Assembly: GCF_009928525.1 (NCBI RefSeq)
Contig: NZ_JAABOK010000001.1
Location: 248,001 to 312,000 of the forward strand
Origin: Chitinophaga solisilvae
GTDB taxonomy: Bacteria; Bacteroidota; Bacteroidia; Chitinophagales; Chitinophagaceae
Direction of reading: 5' to 3'
Length of the DNA stretch: 64,000 bases
Below are positions 17,559 through 26,193 of the stretch, in pieces. How positions within the stretch are numbered: the stretch's first letter is position 1; each line of letters begins with the position of its first letter. A model generated the notes under the pieces. The model worked only from the letters and a program-made list of their open reading frames with translations, was not told the DNA's origin and made no database searches. A program made the position numbers and the translations under genes.

Positions 17559-18185
17559 TCAGTCGGCCGCCTGATTATTATCAGCCTGTTCCCGTCCTTT
17601 CGGGGTGAGGTAAGGGTAGAAGAGGTTGCAGAATATGCGGGAGTAATGTCTGACGGCTTTTTTGCCTTTCAGGTTCAGTTTGATTTCATTGTGAGAGAGC
17701 CAGAAGTCGAGCATGATATACATCTGTGTGAGCAGTCCTTTCCAGATGTGGTCGGGGATATCCGTTCTGAAAACGTCCTGTTGCTGCAGGGAGTGGAAGA
17801 GGCGGAGCATCTGCTGCTGCCGGGGCTGATCCCAGCTGTTATAGGTGGTTTTGATGCCGGGCACGCGGCGGGTTACCTCGATAAACTGGAGGAAGATGAA
17901 GCGGTAGTGCCAGATGATGCCGAAGAACGCTTCTATTTCCGCACAGAAATCGGCGAAGGTGGTAGCGGTATGGGATTCCGCATGTTGAACATTGTTGTTG
18001 ACGGCGCTGGTCAGTTCATCGAAGAGGGCCTGGATAATATCATTGCTGTTTTTGTAATGGTACTGGAGATTACCGTGGCTGATGTCCAGTTCTTTTGCGA
18101 TGTGGCGGATGGTAATCACATCTATACCTTGTTCATTGAAGAGTTTCAGTGCTGCTGCCCGTATTTTGGCCTTGGTATCTGTCAT
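17559..18185 (-). CDS. TetR-family regulator with C-terminal ligand domain
   Basis: The start is set at the ATG at 18183-18185 (MTDTKAKIRAAALKLFNEQG). The frame can be extended to a TTG at 18218, but that adds only eleven residues across a palindrome that looks like an operator. Residues 1-50 form the TetR helix-turn-helix (IRHIAKELDISHGNLQYHY). The rest is helical and probably ligand-binding. The protein has 208 residues. It has no close operon partner; the next gene upstream is the divergent small CBM6-like protein 184 bp away. Autoregulation through the palindrome at 18186-18201 is likely. Confidence 0.87.
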   Translation of the reverse strand: MTDTKAKIRAAALKLFNEQGIDVITIRHIAKELDISHGNLQYHYKNSNDIIQALFDELTSAVNNNVQHAESHTATTFADFCAEIEAFFGIIWHYRFIFLQFIEVTRRVPGIKTTYNSWDQPRQQQMLRLFHSLQQQDVFRTDIPDHIWKGLLTQMYIMLDFWLSHNEIKLNLKGKKAVRHYSRIFCNLFYPYLTPKGREQADNNQAAD

Positions 18186-18201
18186 TAGTACAAATGTACT
18201 A
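18186..18201. promoter_or_regulatory. Perfect palindrome directly upstream of tetR-like start
   Basis: TAGTACA-N2-TGTACTA is a perfect 7-bp inverted repeat that abuts the ATG of the TetR gene on the minus strand. Size and placement fit an autoregulatory TetR operator covering the translation start region. No binding data are available. Confidence 0.5.
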
Positions 18202-18369
18202 TTTTCCTGTTTAATCAATATATGTTGTTTTTTTACCTAAAACAATGTTATTATTTTGATATAATATTACATAATTCACTAATTTTAGGATTGTTATCAT
18301 TAATTTCATGATTGAACCGGTAGCCTGGTTTGAATCTTAAAACGGCTTTATCGCAACCTATCCTGACCT

Positions 18370-18774
18370 ATGAGGCTTTTGTTATTTCTGTTTTTTGCCA
18401 TGGTGCAGCTGTCTGTCTTTGGACAGGCGGGCAAGCCGCCGGCTAAAAAGGGGAACAGGGAAACGGAGTTCAGGATGAAGGAGGGGAGTTACCTGAGTTT
18501 TGCGCAGGTGAACCTGAGCCTGGGGGAGATAGGTTTTAAGGTGGAGGTAGCGTGCGAGCATAAGAAGAGCAACGCTAAGCTGGAGTTCAGGATAGATAAG
18601 CCCAAAGGGAAGATCATTGGTACGCTGGACATTCCCTATACCGGCGACAGCACCTATGCGTTGAAGCTGACCGGCAATCTGCGGCATGCAGAAGGGGTAC
18701 ATGATCTGTACCTGGTAGCGAAGGGAGGGATTGCGTTCAGCATCACCTCTTTTGCATTTATCTACAATTATTAG
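18370..18774 (+). CDS. Small secreted CBM6-like single-domain protein
   Basis: This 134-residue protein has a signal peptide (MRLLLFLFFAMVQLSVFGQA). The mature part resembles a lone family 6 carbohydrate-binding module: GTLDIPYTGD is followed by GVHDLYLVAKGG and a final aromatic strand, which is the usual C-terminal half of CBM6. No catalytic domain is attached. The preceding N-terminal half of the fold is less recognisable, so carbohydrate binding is likely but not certain. The 183-bp tRNA-containing repeat starts immediately after its stop codon. Confidence 0.65.
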   Translation: MRLLLFLFFAMVQLSVFGQAGKPPAKKGNRETEFRMKEGSYLSFAQVNLSLGEIGFKVEVACEHKKSNAKLEFRIDKPKGKIIGTLDIPYTGDSTYALKLTGNLRHAEGVHDLYLVAKGGIAFSITSFAFIYNY

Positions 18775-18815
18775 TATAGTCTTTCCCGTTAGTTTTAAAA
18801 AATGTTTGCAATTTA

Positions 18816-18846
18816 TTTGGAAGAATGAAATGAGTGCTTATCTTTG
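18816..18846 (+). promoter_or_regulatory. Bacteroidota-type promoter for tRNA-Leu copy 1
   Basis: A -33 TTTG at 18816-18819 is followed after 19 bp by a -7 TATCTTTG at 18839-18846. Both match the Bacteroidota sigma-ABfr consensus TTTG-N19-21-TAnnTTTG. Transcription would begin about 20 nt before the tRNA. Confidence 0.8.
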
Positions 18847-18872
18847 CGCTCCCTGAAACACAAATCAGAGTT

Positions 18873-18956
18873 GCCCAGATGGCGAAATTGGTAGACGCAC
18901 TGTGTTCAGGTCGCAGCGCCTGCAAGGGTGTGCTGGTTCGAATCCAGTTCTGGGCA
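18873..18956 (+). tRNA. tRNA-Leu (anticodon CAG), copy 1
   Basis: The acceptor stem GCCCAGA pairs with TCTGGGC and the discriminator base is A; CCA is not encoded. The D-arm has the TTGGTAGAC form of leucine tRNAs. The anticodon loop TTCAGGT carries CAG at 18907-18909. A variable arm follows and the T-arm loop is GTTCGAATC. The gene is identical to the copy at 26194-26277. Confidence 0.95.
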
Positions 18957-18964
18957 CGAAAAAG

Positions 18965-18996
18965 GGCTTGTAAGTACTGACTTGCAAGCCTTTTTT
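18965..18996 (+). terminator. Rho-independent terminator after tRNA-Leu copy 1
   Basis: An 11-bp stem (18965-18975 with 18980-18990, one G-U pair) and 4-nt loop are followed by six T. The sequence is unrelated to the terminator after copy 2, showing that the duplicated segment ended at the tRNA. Confidence 0.88.
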
Positions 18997-19515
18997 AATG
19001 CTGTTAAGTGTCATTTTTTACGCCTTTTACGTTTTCTCCCATATTATTGACACACAGGATTGCTGGAATACTACGGGTATATCGTTACCTCAAATACATT
19101 GAAAGACTCATCTCAGAAAAGTTTAAGAACCCATGTTTGATAGCTTTCAAAGTGTATGATTCTTGTCTGCAACCTTATTGTCCTTAGTAGGTGAATTTTA
19201 GTCCTGCTCAGGAGAATCGGCATTACTGCAAAATGAATTCGGTTTTAGCATTCTAATTTTGTAGTGGTAATATTTCCAGTTGCTATCTGCTGGCTAACGA
19301 ACTCCTGTTTCCTAAGACTGAATAGTGGTATATGACATCTGACATAGATGGCAAAAAAAGCATCTTTCTCCTTTAGGCATCCGGTATGCCGGCCAATAGA
19401 AGCATTTGTGATGATATCGCGCGGGATAACTATAGTAGGTGATAATTATTCAGGATAAGAGCTTCATAAAGAAGTTGAATTGGTATTTAAAAGATGTAAT
19501 TAAATAAAAATACTA
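18997..19515. other. AT-rich intergenic stretch, no gene seen
   Basis: About 520 bp separates the tRNA terminator and the P450 gene. It is clearly more AT-rich than the DNA left of the tRNA. I see no ORF with protein-like composition, no tRNA-end duplication and no integrase remnant. It probably contains the P450 promoter close to its right end, but no convincing TAnnTTTG box was found. Confidence 0.5.
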
Positions 19516-20772
19516 ATGAAGAATATTAAGCCTCTACTAAAGCTGGATTATAATTCCATAAAATTCCAAAAGGATCCTTTTCGCTATTATCGTATTATGC
19601 AGGAGAGATATCCCCTTTATTTTCATGAATCAACACAAATGTATATATTAACCCGATATGACGACGTTGAATTGGCCCTTAAGGATCCATTGTTCTCAAC
19701 AGAAGATTATAGCAGGAAATGTGGTCATATGTTGAAGTTACTCCTATTACAAATGGAGGGGAAAAAGCATACAACTTACACTCGAATAATAAGTCCGTCT
19801 TTACATGGAAAGGAAATGATGGAGTTTGTTGTTCCTGTAATTATTAAAAATGTACAGGCATTAATCGAAACTTTAATAAATAAGTGTGAATTTGATTTTG
19901 TAGGCGATTTTGCCACGCAGCTTCCTATTAATGTTTTTGCAGAAATTACGGGGCTTGATAAAAGGGACCAGCTTTTATTCAAAAAATGGAGTAGAATTAT
20001 TGTCAAGAATATGAGAAACTATTCTGATAATCCCGAAATCAGAGAGGAAGGAATAAATATGGTGATAGAGGCCAGGAGATACCTGTTTCCTTTGATAGAA
20101 CATTACAGAATAAATCCTGTTAAAGGTCTTCTTTCTACTCTCTGTTTGGCAGAAGTAGATGGTGTAAAAATGCAAAATGAAGATATCTTCAGTTATTTCT
20201 TGGTACTATTAACAGCAGGGATAGATACTATTGAAAAAACCTTGATAAGCTTATTAAGAAATCTGATTGCTCATCCAACTGAATTAGCATTGGTAAGAAA
20301 TAACAGAAATTTAGTTAACAATGCTATTGCTGAAACCCTGCGTTTAAGTTCTCCCTCACAAGTGGTGCAACGACGGACTGTGGAAGATTATTCAATTGCA
20401 GGAGGAGTAATTCCTGCGCATTCTGCAGTATTATGCATTATGGCGGCTGCCAACAGAGACCGTTCTAAATTCAGTTCCCCTGATATGTTTGATATCAGCA
20501 GGCCAGATCTGGATGTGGATAAAGCTTTCAAAGGCAATGCCAATCATCTTTCCTTTGGTGCCGGGCGTCATTTTTGCCTCGGTGCTTTACTGGCTAAAAC
20601 GGAAGTTAACATTGCAACAAATATATTATTGGATCATTTTGCAGACATTAAATTTCTGAATAACCAAATACCTGAAGAAATAGGATTCAACACGCGTACA
20701 TCACGTAGAATGGATGTAGTAACAAGCTCACCCATCAAAAATGTATTACCTTATACAACCTGGAATCATTAA
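19516..20772 (+). CDS. Cytochrome P450, bacterial class I type
   Basis: This 418-residue soluble P450 has all core motifs. The I-helix oxygen-activation site is A234-G-I-D-T238, the K-helix ExxR is E273-T-L-R276, and the heme loop FGAGRHFCLG has the thiolate ligand C354. The sequence style resembles CYP107-type enzymes of secondary metabolism. The gene is much richer in A and T than the genes left of the tRNA, and no ferredoxin, reductase or biosynthetic gene is adjacent, so redox partner and substrate are unknown. The location straight after a tRNA and the composition suggest horizontal acquisition. Confidence 0.93.
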   Translation: MKNIKPLLKLDYNSIKFQKDPFRYYRIMQERYPLYFHESTQMYILTRYDDVELALKDPLFSTEDYSRKCGHMLKLLLLQMEGKKHTTYTRIISPSLHGKEMMEFVVPVIIKNVQALIETLINKCEFDFVGDFATQLPINVFAEITGLDKRDQLLFKKWSRIIVKNMRNYSDNPEIREEGINMVIEARRYLFPLIEHYRINPVKGLLSTLCLAEVDGVKMQNEDIFSYFLVLLTAGIDTIEKTLISLLRNLIAHPTELALVRNNRNLVNNAIAETLRLSSPSQVVQRRTVEDYSIAGGVIPAHSAVLCIMAAANRDRSKFSSPDMFDISRPDLDVDKAFKGNANHLSFGAGRHFCLGALLAKTEVNIATNILLDHFADIKFLNNQIPEEIGFNTRTSRRMDVVTSSPIKNVLPYTTWNH

Positions 20773-21191
20773 CATTTTTGGCGTGTCAGGGAATCATTAA
20801 AAAAATCAAACTAAATATAATTTTATATCGAGTATCGGTTGATGGCAGGAAAAACGCGATGGGGGGTAACTGTAGTAATCTCTCTACTGCAATTATAGAA
20901 CATATCCGGCACAAGACGATAGCTAACGCAAATGAAATTGTTTATATAATAGATACATAAAGTAGCGTGGGATCGTATATATAGCATTAATGGCGGAGGT
21001 TGCAAAATTATGATCAATTTGGCTTCTATATCGGTCGGTAGTGTAACAATTGGAGGATAGGATCAAAATGATAATAAGTGAGTAGACTTGTTATTATAGT
21101 TGTGGATGCTAAAATATGAACCATACTATTTACGGTTTTTTATTTTGAAGAAGTCTGATAACAGGTCTTTAAGCCTGTTCCCTCGGAGTTG
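20773..21191. other. Intergenic stretch, no gene seen
   Basis: About 420 bp lies between the P450 stop and the stop of a TetR gene on the other strand. Short ORFs of about 60 codons exist on both strands but have no start context, domain or composition that supports them. No strong terminator hairpin was found. The AT-rich character ends near the right side of this stretch. Confidence 0.5.
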
Positions 21192-21788
21192 TTACCCCAC
21201 CAGTAAAATCCGCGTCAACACTGCTACATCCGGCATTTGAAATTTATCTTTGAACATCAGTTTAAAGCCTGCCAGTCCCTGTGTGGCCGCAACAAAGGCG
21301 GCCGCCAGTTCAAACGGATTTCCCTTTACGCATTCGCCGCTTTGCTGGCCTTCTTCAACAATAACCGCCAGGTTGGCGATAGATTGCAGTTTTCGCTTCA
21401 TCAGCTGCCGGTCTTCTGTTTTATTGCCGGTTTCGAATAACTGCGATATCAGGATAAAATAATAGATGCCTGCATCTTTCTGCACGCCGTACATGAAGGC
21501 CGCAAGAAACTGTGTGATTTTTTCTCCGGCAGAGATCTCCTGGGATTGCAGGTGGTCGAAAAGGGCCTGCGATTTATCCATCGCTTCGTTGGCCAGCTGC
21601 AGGTACAATTCCTCTTTGGAGCTGTAGTAGTGATACATTAAGCCCAGACTGATGCCGGTGTGCGCGGCTATCTCCTTGATATTGGTGGCAGCCAGGCCTT
21701 TCCTCGCAAAAAGCTCCAGTCCCGATTTTTTTAACCGGGCAATGGTCTGCTGTCTCATTTCTTCAAATTGTTCCTTTTGCTTGGGCAT
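21192..21788 (-). CDS. TetR/AcrR-family regulator
   Basis: This 198-residue protein has a TetR helix-turn-helix at about residues 12-58 (NIKEIAAHTGISLGLMYHYY) and a helical ligand domain. It is transcribed divergently from an alpha/beta hydrolase 104 bp away. Two palindromes sharing the TTGAA/TTCAA core occupy the interval. The arrangement implies that it represses itself and the hydrolase until a ligand, perhaps the hydrolase substrate, is present. Confidence 0.9.
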   Translation of the reverse strand: MPKQKEQFEEMRQQTIARLKKSGLELFARKGLAATNIKEIAAHTGISLGLMYHYYSSKEELYLQLANEAMDKSQALFDHLQSQEISAGEKITQFLAAFMYGVQKDAGIYYFILISQLFETGNKTEDRQLMKRKLQSIANLAVIVEEGQQSGECVKGNPFELAAAFVAATQGLAGFKLMFKDKFQMPDVAVLTRILLVG

Positions 21789-21792
21789 AGGG

Positions 21793-21877
21793 TTATTGTT
21801 GAAATTTTTTTCAATAATAATTTTTTTTATTCAGAAAATAAAATCACTTTTGTTTTATGATTGAAAAATAATTCAAT
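21793..21877. promoter_or_regulatory. Two operator-like palindromes between tetR-like and hydrolase genes
   Basis: TTATTGTTGAAA at 21793-21804 pairs with TTTCAATAATAA at 21809-21820 (one mismatch in 12, 4-bp spacer). ATTGAA at 21860-21865 pairs with TTCAAT at 21872-21877 (perfect, 6-bp spacer). Both have the half-site TTGAA, and each lies close to one of the two divergent start codons. They are good candidates for TetR binding sites. Confidence 0.55.
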
Positions 21878-21892
21878 TAAAAAACCCTTGCT

Positions 21893-22729
21893 ATGATGAC
21901 AACAGCATTTACCTATTCCAGCATACAGTCGGCAGACGGCACCACCATTGGATTTCAGCAAACCGGCGCAGGTCCGGGACTGATGATTGTACCGGGCGTA
22001 CTCTGTACTTCTGCCGATTATACTGCCATAGCCGGCATATTAGCAGCTGCCTTTACAGTGTATATCATTGATCGCCGCGGACGCCGCGGCAGCGGTGCGC
22101 AGGGAAGCGCCTATAGTATGCAGAAAGAATGCGATGATGTGAAAGCCGTACAGGAGGCCACAGGAGCCACCTATATATTCGGGCATAGCTTCGGCGGACT
22201 CGTCACTCTGGAAACTGCTGCCAGGTATACCTCCTTCAAAGGAATAGTGTTGTACGAACCCGGCGTAGCAGCAGAGGATAACCCCGCAGTATGGGAATGG
22301 ATCAGTACTTATGAAAAGGCTTTGAAGAATAATCAGCCCAGACAGGCTTTCACCGCTTTTGTACAAGGCGCGGGCCATACGCCGCTGAGTAAGATGCCCC
22401 GCTGGCTGGCAGGTTTTATTCTCCGCATCATGATAAGAGGCGCACACTGGCAGGAGAAAGTCGCCATGCTGGAAACTAACCTGAACGAACATAAAGAAAC
22501 CCTGAAGTTACGCGGTAGCTATCAGCATTACCAGGCAATTACAGGCAGGGTGCTGTTGCTGGCGGGAGATAAGAGCCCGGCGTTTGTACATCGCACTAAC
22601 CAGGTACTGGCCGATACCATCTCCGGTGCTCAGCAGACAACGCTCTCCGGTTTAAGTCATTTATCACCGGAGAATAAAGAAGCGCCGCAGGATATCGCCG
22701 GGGAAATTATCCGTTTTCTTTCCTGCTGA
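21893..22729 (+). CDS. Alpha/beta-fold hydrolase
   Basis: This 278-residue protein shows the nucleophile elbow GHSFGG with S99, a later acid loop (LLAGDKSPA) and a C-terminal LSHLSPE with the likely catalytic His. The N-terminal QTGAGPGLMIVPGV is the usual oxyanion-loop region. It has no signal peptide and is probably a cytosolic esterase or small-molecule hydrolase. It pairs with the divergent TetR regulator. The substrate cannot be read from sequence. Confidence 0.88.
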   Translation: MMTTAFTYSSIQSADGTTIGFQQTGAGPGLMIVPGVLCTSADYTAIAGILAAAFTVYIIDRRGRRGSGAQGSAYSMQKECDDVKAVQEATGATYIFGHSFGGLVTLETAARYTSFKGIVLYEPGVAAEDNPAVWEWISTYEKALKNNQPRQAFTAFVQGAGHTPLSKMPRWLAGFILRIMIRGAHWQEKVAMLETNLNEHKETLKLRGSYQHYQAITGRVLLLAGDKSPAFVHRTNQVLADTISGAQQTTLSGLSHLSPENKEAPQDIAGEIIRFLSC

Positions 22730-22740
22730 TATATCTTCTC

Positions 22741-22777
22741 AACGGGACCCTCCACTGTAGCGGGTCCCGTTGTTTTT
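22741..22777 (+). terminator. Rho-independent terminator after the hydrolase
   Basis: AACGGGACCC at 22741-22750 pairs with GGGTCCCGTT at 22762-22771, followed by GTTTTT. It ends the hydrolase transcript before the convergent membrane-protein operon. Confidence 0.85.
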
Positions 22778-22813
22778 ACCTGGCTTGAAGGCGTGTTGGT
22801 TACGGTTTTAATA

Positions 22814-23377
22814 TTACAGCTGCTGGTAGCCCGCTGCCATTCCCTGATATCTCTCCAGGAACTGCCGGCAATGCGTCAAAATTGCGTCCGGACTCAGCTC
22901 CATCTCTTTAACAGAAAACGATTCGCGCTCTTTTTGATTTTTACGGGTAATAAGCAGTGTTTCCTGCCTGGCTATATATGTTCCGCCGGCGCCATCGCTT
23001 CCATTATCCTTTTCTTCGTAGTGCGTAAATAAATCGAATGCCGCTATTTGCTCCCAGGGAATCAGGAGGTCATGGGCAGAAAAGCGTTTCTGCAGTATCG
23101 CTAAACTACTGTATATGCCACTGCTGGCAGATAGCATTATTCCATTGGAAGATAATATAATGGCTGGCTTTAAAGGCATCACAGATACAAGGAATCCTAT
23201 TATGGAAGGCATCCATAATAACAGCATGACAGTACCAAATATCCAGGTAGTTTCACTGCTGTGGGAACGAATGATGGCATACAAAAACAGCATGTTTACC
23301 AGAGAGGATATTATTAACCATCCGATACAGACATTGATAAAATTGTCTTTTGACCTTTTGATAATGAGCGTATTCAT
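22814..23377 (-). CDS. Membrane protein with two N-terminal TM helices and a PH-like tail
   Basis: This 187-residue protein has two hydrophobic helices near residues 14-35 and 45-65. A soluble domain of mixed strands follows (IILSSNGIMLSAS, then IPWEQIAAFDLF), resembling the STM3941/bacterial-PH type of small membrane proteins. It is the third gene of a probable operon with the two genes before it on the same strand (gap 31 bp). I cannot name a function. Confidence 0.6.
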   Translation of the reverse strand: MNTLIIKRSKDNFINVCIGWLIISSLVNMLFLYAIIRSHSSETTWIFGTVMLLLWMPSIIGFLVSVMPLKPAIILSSNGIMLSASSGIYSSLAILQKRFSAHDLLIPWEQIAAFDLFTHYEEKDNGSDGAGGTYIARQETLLITRKNQKERESFSVKEMELSPDAILTHCRQFLERYQGMAAGYQQL

Positions 23378-23408
23378 CTGAATAAATAATAATGTGCTGC
23401 TGATGAAA

Positions 23409-23729
23409 CTACAAACGCTCCTGCATTTTCACCCGCTTCCACCGGGCATATGCCTTATAGAAAAATACACCGCCGGCCAACAATAGTAAGGCAAGTATTC
23501 CCCATTTGCCCGTCAGTTTATATAGCAGCTGCTGGAGATCGTTCATTTCGATGATGCCGCCGGCTGCCTCCCATTGTTGTATCCTGATAAACTGATAAAC
23601 GCCGGCGCCTGCAAAAAACAACCCGAGAATTCCATTAAGGATGATCTTGAAATAAGGGGTTGTTCTATTACCTTCAAATATATGATCTTCCCCAGAATGT
23701 TTATCGTTTTTGTCTGTCTCCGTTTTCAT
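23409..23729 (-). CDS. Small two-TM membrane protein, unknown function
   Basis: This 106-residue protein has a charged N-terminus, hydrophobic helices at about 30-50 and 75-95, and a basic C-terminus (RWKRVKMQERL). It is the middle gene of a three-gene operon of membrane proteins, 12 bp after the zinc-ribbon protein. No family is recognised. Confidence 0.6.
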   Translation of the reverse strand: MKTETDKNDKHSGEDHIFEGNRTTPYFKIILNGILGLFFAGAGVYQFIRIQQWEAAGGIIEMNDLQQLLYKLTGKWGILALLLLAGGVFFYKAYARWKRVKMQERL

Positions 23730-23741
23730 CTTTTGGGTAGT

Positions 23742-24470
23742 TTATTTCCGGTAAATCATCTGCACATTCCCCACACGACTGTTATCGGGCGCAGTAATGC
23801 GCAGGTTCTTATAGTCGGCCAGGGAAAACGATGTCTCGTGGCCAGGTTTAAAATCTGCCTCCGCCACCGGTACCTCACCGGCGTTAGCCGGTACATCAAT
23901 GCTTTTATCTGATACTATGGCCTTTATCACTCCGGCTGCCGTATTGATGTCCGCTATTCTGAACAGCGCCTGTTTGTGATCGTTGAAAAGATATACCAGC
24001 ACCAGGTCACCGGTCCGGGGACCCGCCGCAAACTGACCGGATTGCCGCACCTGTTCTTCCCGGCTGATGCCGGTTCCGGCTTTTTGCTTCGGTGCAATAC
24101 GGTGATAGATAAATAAGCCCGCAAACAATAGGAAAACACCTCCGAAAAACAGGATATTCAGCCAGATCAGGAATTTCCCGAACTTCCCTGTTTTAAAAGA
24201 TGTTTTCACCGTTATCTGTTTCTTCTCTGCTTTGTAAAAGGAGTCCAGTTCTTTATCCCAGCGCACAACCGGTACGTCCTGCTGACAACCGTTACAACTG
24301 GCGGCAGCAGATATTTTTTTGGTATCCCTTACCCATCCTGCTTCCAGCTGCAACTGATAGAAGGTCATCTCCATCTTTCCCCTGGCCTTGCACAATGGAC
24401 ACTGGATATCGGGCACAGGAATGGTTTTAAGGAAGAGATGATTTTTGTTTATTCTTACAATCGTTATCAT
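23742..24470 (-). CDS. Membrane-anchored protein with N-terminal CxxC zinc-ribbon pair
   Basis: I start this 242-residue protein at the ATG at 24468-24470; the frame extends three codons to a TTG. The N-terminal 80 residues contain CPLC and CNGC, consistent with a zinc ribbon. One transmembrane helix follows at about 110-130 (FLIWLNILFFGGVFLLFAGL), and then a soluble domain with beta strands (GDLVLVYLFND). It leads the three-gene operon. The set may be an envelope sensor or housekeeping cluster; no partner gives a function. Confidence 0.62.
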   Translation of the reverse strand: MITIVRINKNHLFLKTIPVPDIQCPLCKARGKMEMTFYQLQLEAGWVRDTKKISAAASCNGCQQDVPVVRWDKELDSFYKAEKKQITVKTSFKTGKFGKFLIWLNILFFGGVFLLFAGLFIYHRIAPKQKAGTGISREEQVRQSGQFAAGPRTGDLVLVYLFNDHKQALFRIADINTAAGVIKAIVSDKSIDVPANAGEVPVAEADFKPGHETSFSLADYKNLRITAPDNSRVGNVQMIYRK

Positions 24471-24902
24471 AGTACGCAAAATTTAGGGGAATGCCGGACA
24501 CAGGAGATGATGGGTAGCGCCAGCTGTATATGTTTATGCGATGGTTTGCCAGGCAACATTGCCCGATACAAAATTGCAGGGATCCCCCTTGATTTCCAAG
24601 CAATGCTATACTACAAAGTGTCTACCGGCAGGGGCAAAGCGTCTACAATGCGACTACATCTGCCGGAAGGGATATGTCGGCGGTTGCATGGAGAGCGCCG
24701 GTCACACAATATTTCAGAGAGAGGAGAATGTATCGGAATAAAGTATTGGCAGACAATGGTTCCATTTGCCGGTGACAAAACAGGCTGCTTTTTGCCAAAG
24801 ATTACCTAATTTTAAAACACAAAAGTCCTACAACGCTGATCTGCTGATAAAAAGCATAGCAATACCCCGGAAGCTCACCAACAACAATTAATCCCCAGAA
24901 AA
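24471..24902. other. Intergenic stretch, no gene seen
   Basis: About 430 bp lies between the divergent zinc-ribbon operon and the Kelch lipoprotein, so both promoters should be here. Overlapping short plus-strand ORFs exist but look like random translation rich in Cys and Arg. No clear TAnnTTTG box or palindrome was found. Confidence 0.4.
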
Positions 24903-26078
24903 ATGAAAACGCGCTCAACTCTTACATTATTAGCCGTCTGCCTCTTTGCGCCGGTTATATTCTCCGCCTGCAGCAAAAGCAGTACTCCTGCACCCGGTCC
25001 GGGAACAGGCACTGGACCCGGCCCCGGTACGGGACCAGCAAAACTTCAGTTCAAGGGCACCGCCCAGCTTTCCCAGGCCAGGATAGGGCTCATGGCGGCT
25101 GCTGCCGGAACCCGGTTCCTGTTTGCAGGAGGCCGTCCCGGCCTTGCCAACTCTGACGTAGTGGATATTTATGATGCCTCCGGCAACACCTGGTCAGCTG
25201 CCCGCCTTAAAGACACCAGGGAAGAACATGCCGTCGTTGCTGCGGGCAATAAAATTCTTGTTGCCGGCGGCTCTGCCTTCTACAGTGGAAAAAATGTAAT
25301 TGCCGGGGTGGAAATTTACGATGTAACCACCAGCGCATGGACATTTGAACAGCTGCGTGTACCCATCAGAAACCTGTCTGCCGCAGGAATACAGAATAAG
25401 ATTTTTATTGCGGGAGGCGCAGTGCTGGATAAGGATAGCGGCTGTTGCGTGGTAACAAAAGAAGTGAATATATATGATGTCTCCACCGGCAAATGGTCCT
25501 ATGAAGTACTGAGTGAAGCCCGGCGGGATATTGGCATCGGCGCCGCAGGAAGTAAGGTGGTATTTGCAGGAGGGCAGGGGCACTCCAACGTATCAGGAGG
25601 ATATTTCGCAGATAAGGTAGATATCTACGACCTCGCTGCTAAAACATGGTCAACCGCGAGGCTGAGTGAAGCCAGGGAGCACCTGAAGGCTGTTGCCGCC
25701 GGGAACTTTATTTTTTTTATCGGAGGCAGAATATCTAATTTCTCCGGTACCCCCTGGTCAAAGAAAATCGATGTATACGAGGTTACCACCAATAAGTGGT
25801 CAACGTTAGAGATGAGTGAGGACCGGGAGGATTTTGCCGTGGCAGCTATCGGTGATAAAATAGTTATTGCCGGGGGCTACTCCAACGCAAAAGCCGCTTA
25901 TCTGAAATCTGTGGAAGTATACGATATTCCATCCGGTAAATGGGAGAAGCTGGAGCTCAGCATAGCCCGGAGTAAGCTGGCCGCCGCTGCTGCAGGGAAG
26001 AAACTGCTGATTGGCGGAGGCTTTGAAGAGCTGGCAGGGTTTTCTAAAACGGTGGATATATTTGAGCTGTCGCAATAA
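24903..26078 (+). CDS. Kelch-repeat lipoprotein
   Basis: This 391-residue protein has a lipoprotein signal (VIFSACSK, acylated Cys about residue 23) and a Pro/Gly/Thr-rich linker at about 29-45. Six or seven Kelch repeats follow, each with the pattern I-x-AGG...VDIYD...TWSxxxL. It should fold as a beta-propeller at the outer membrane or cell surface. Kelch propellers bind proteins or glycans. No enzymatic residues are evident. It stands alone, and the second tRNA-Leu repeat begins 18 bp after its stop. Confidence 0.88.
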   Translation: MKTRSTLTLLAVCLFAPVIFSACSKSSTPAPGPGTGTGPGPGTGPAKLQFKGTAQLSQARIGLMAAAAGTRFLFAGGRPGLANSDVVDIYDASGNTWSAARLKDTREEHAVVAAGNKILVAGGSAFYSGKNVIAGVEIYDVTTSAWTFEQLRVPIRNLSAAGIQNKIFIAGGAVLDKDSGCCVVTKEVNIYDVSTGKWSYEVLSEARRDIGIGAAGSKVVFAGGQGHSNVSGGYFADKVDIYDLAAKTWSTARLSEAREHLKAVAAGNFIFFIGGRISNFSGTPWSKKIDVYEVTTNKWSTLEMSEDREDFAVAAIGDKIVIAGGYSNAKAAYLKSVEVYDIPSGKWEKLELSIARSKLAAAAAGKKLLIGGGFEELAGFSKTVDIFELSQ

Positions 26079-26136
26079 ACGATACACTGTTTTAATATAG
26101 TCTTTCCCGTTAGTTTTAAAAAATGTTTACAATTTA

Positions 26137-26167
26137 TTTGGAAGAATGAAATGAGTGCTTATCTTTG
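26137..26167 (+). promoter_or_regulatory. Bacteroidota-type promoter for tRNA-Leu copy 2
   Basis: TTTG at 26137-26140 and TATCTTTG at 26160-26167 are spaced by 19 bp, as in copy 1. The second tRNA therefore retains a complete promoter. Confidence 0.8.
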
Positions 26168-26193
26168 CGCTCCCTGAAACACAAATCAGAGTT

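Larger units (their letters stand above)
18775..18957 (+). repeat. 183-bp direct repeat containing tRNA-Leu, copy 1
   Basis: This stretch matches 26096-26278 with one mismatch in 183 bp (G versus A in the ATGTTTxCA segment near 18809). It comprises the promoter and the whole tRNA gene. Flanking sequence on both sides differs completely between copies, so the repeat has sharp ends. It begins directly after the stop codon of the upstream gene. Confidence 0.95.

Noticed and set aside
20778..20960. 60-codon plus-strand ORF after the P450
   Set aside because: No domain, no start context and a competing ORF on the other strand; it looks like chance.
24438..24809. 123-codon plus-strand ORF upstream of the Kelch gene
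   Set aside because: It overlaps the divergent operon start, and the Cys/Arg/Gly-rich translation has no protein character.
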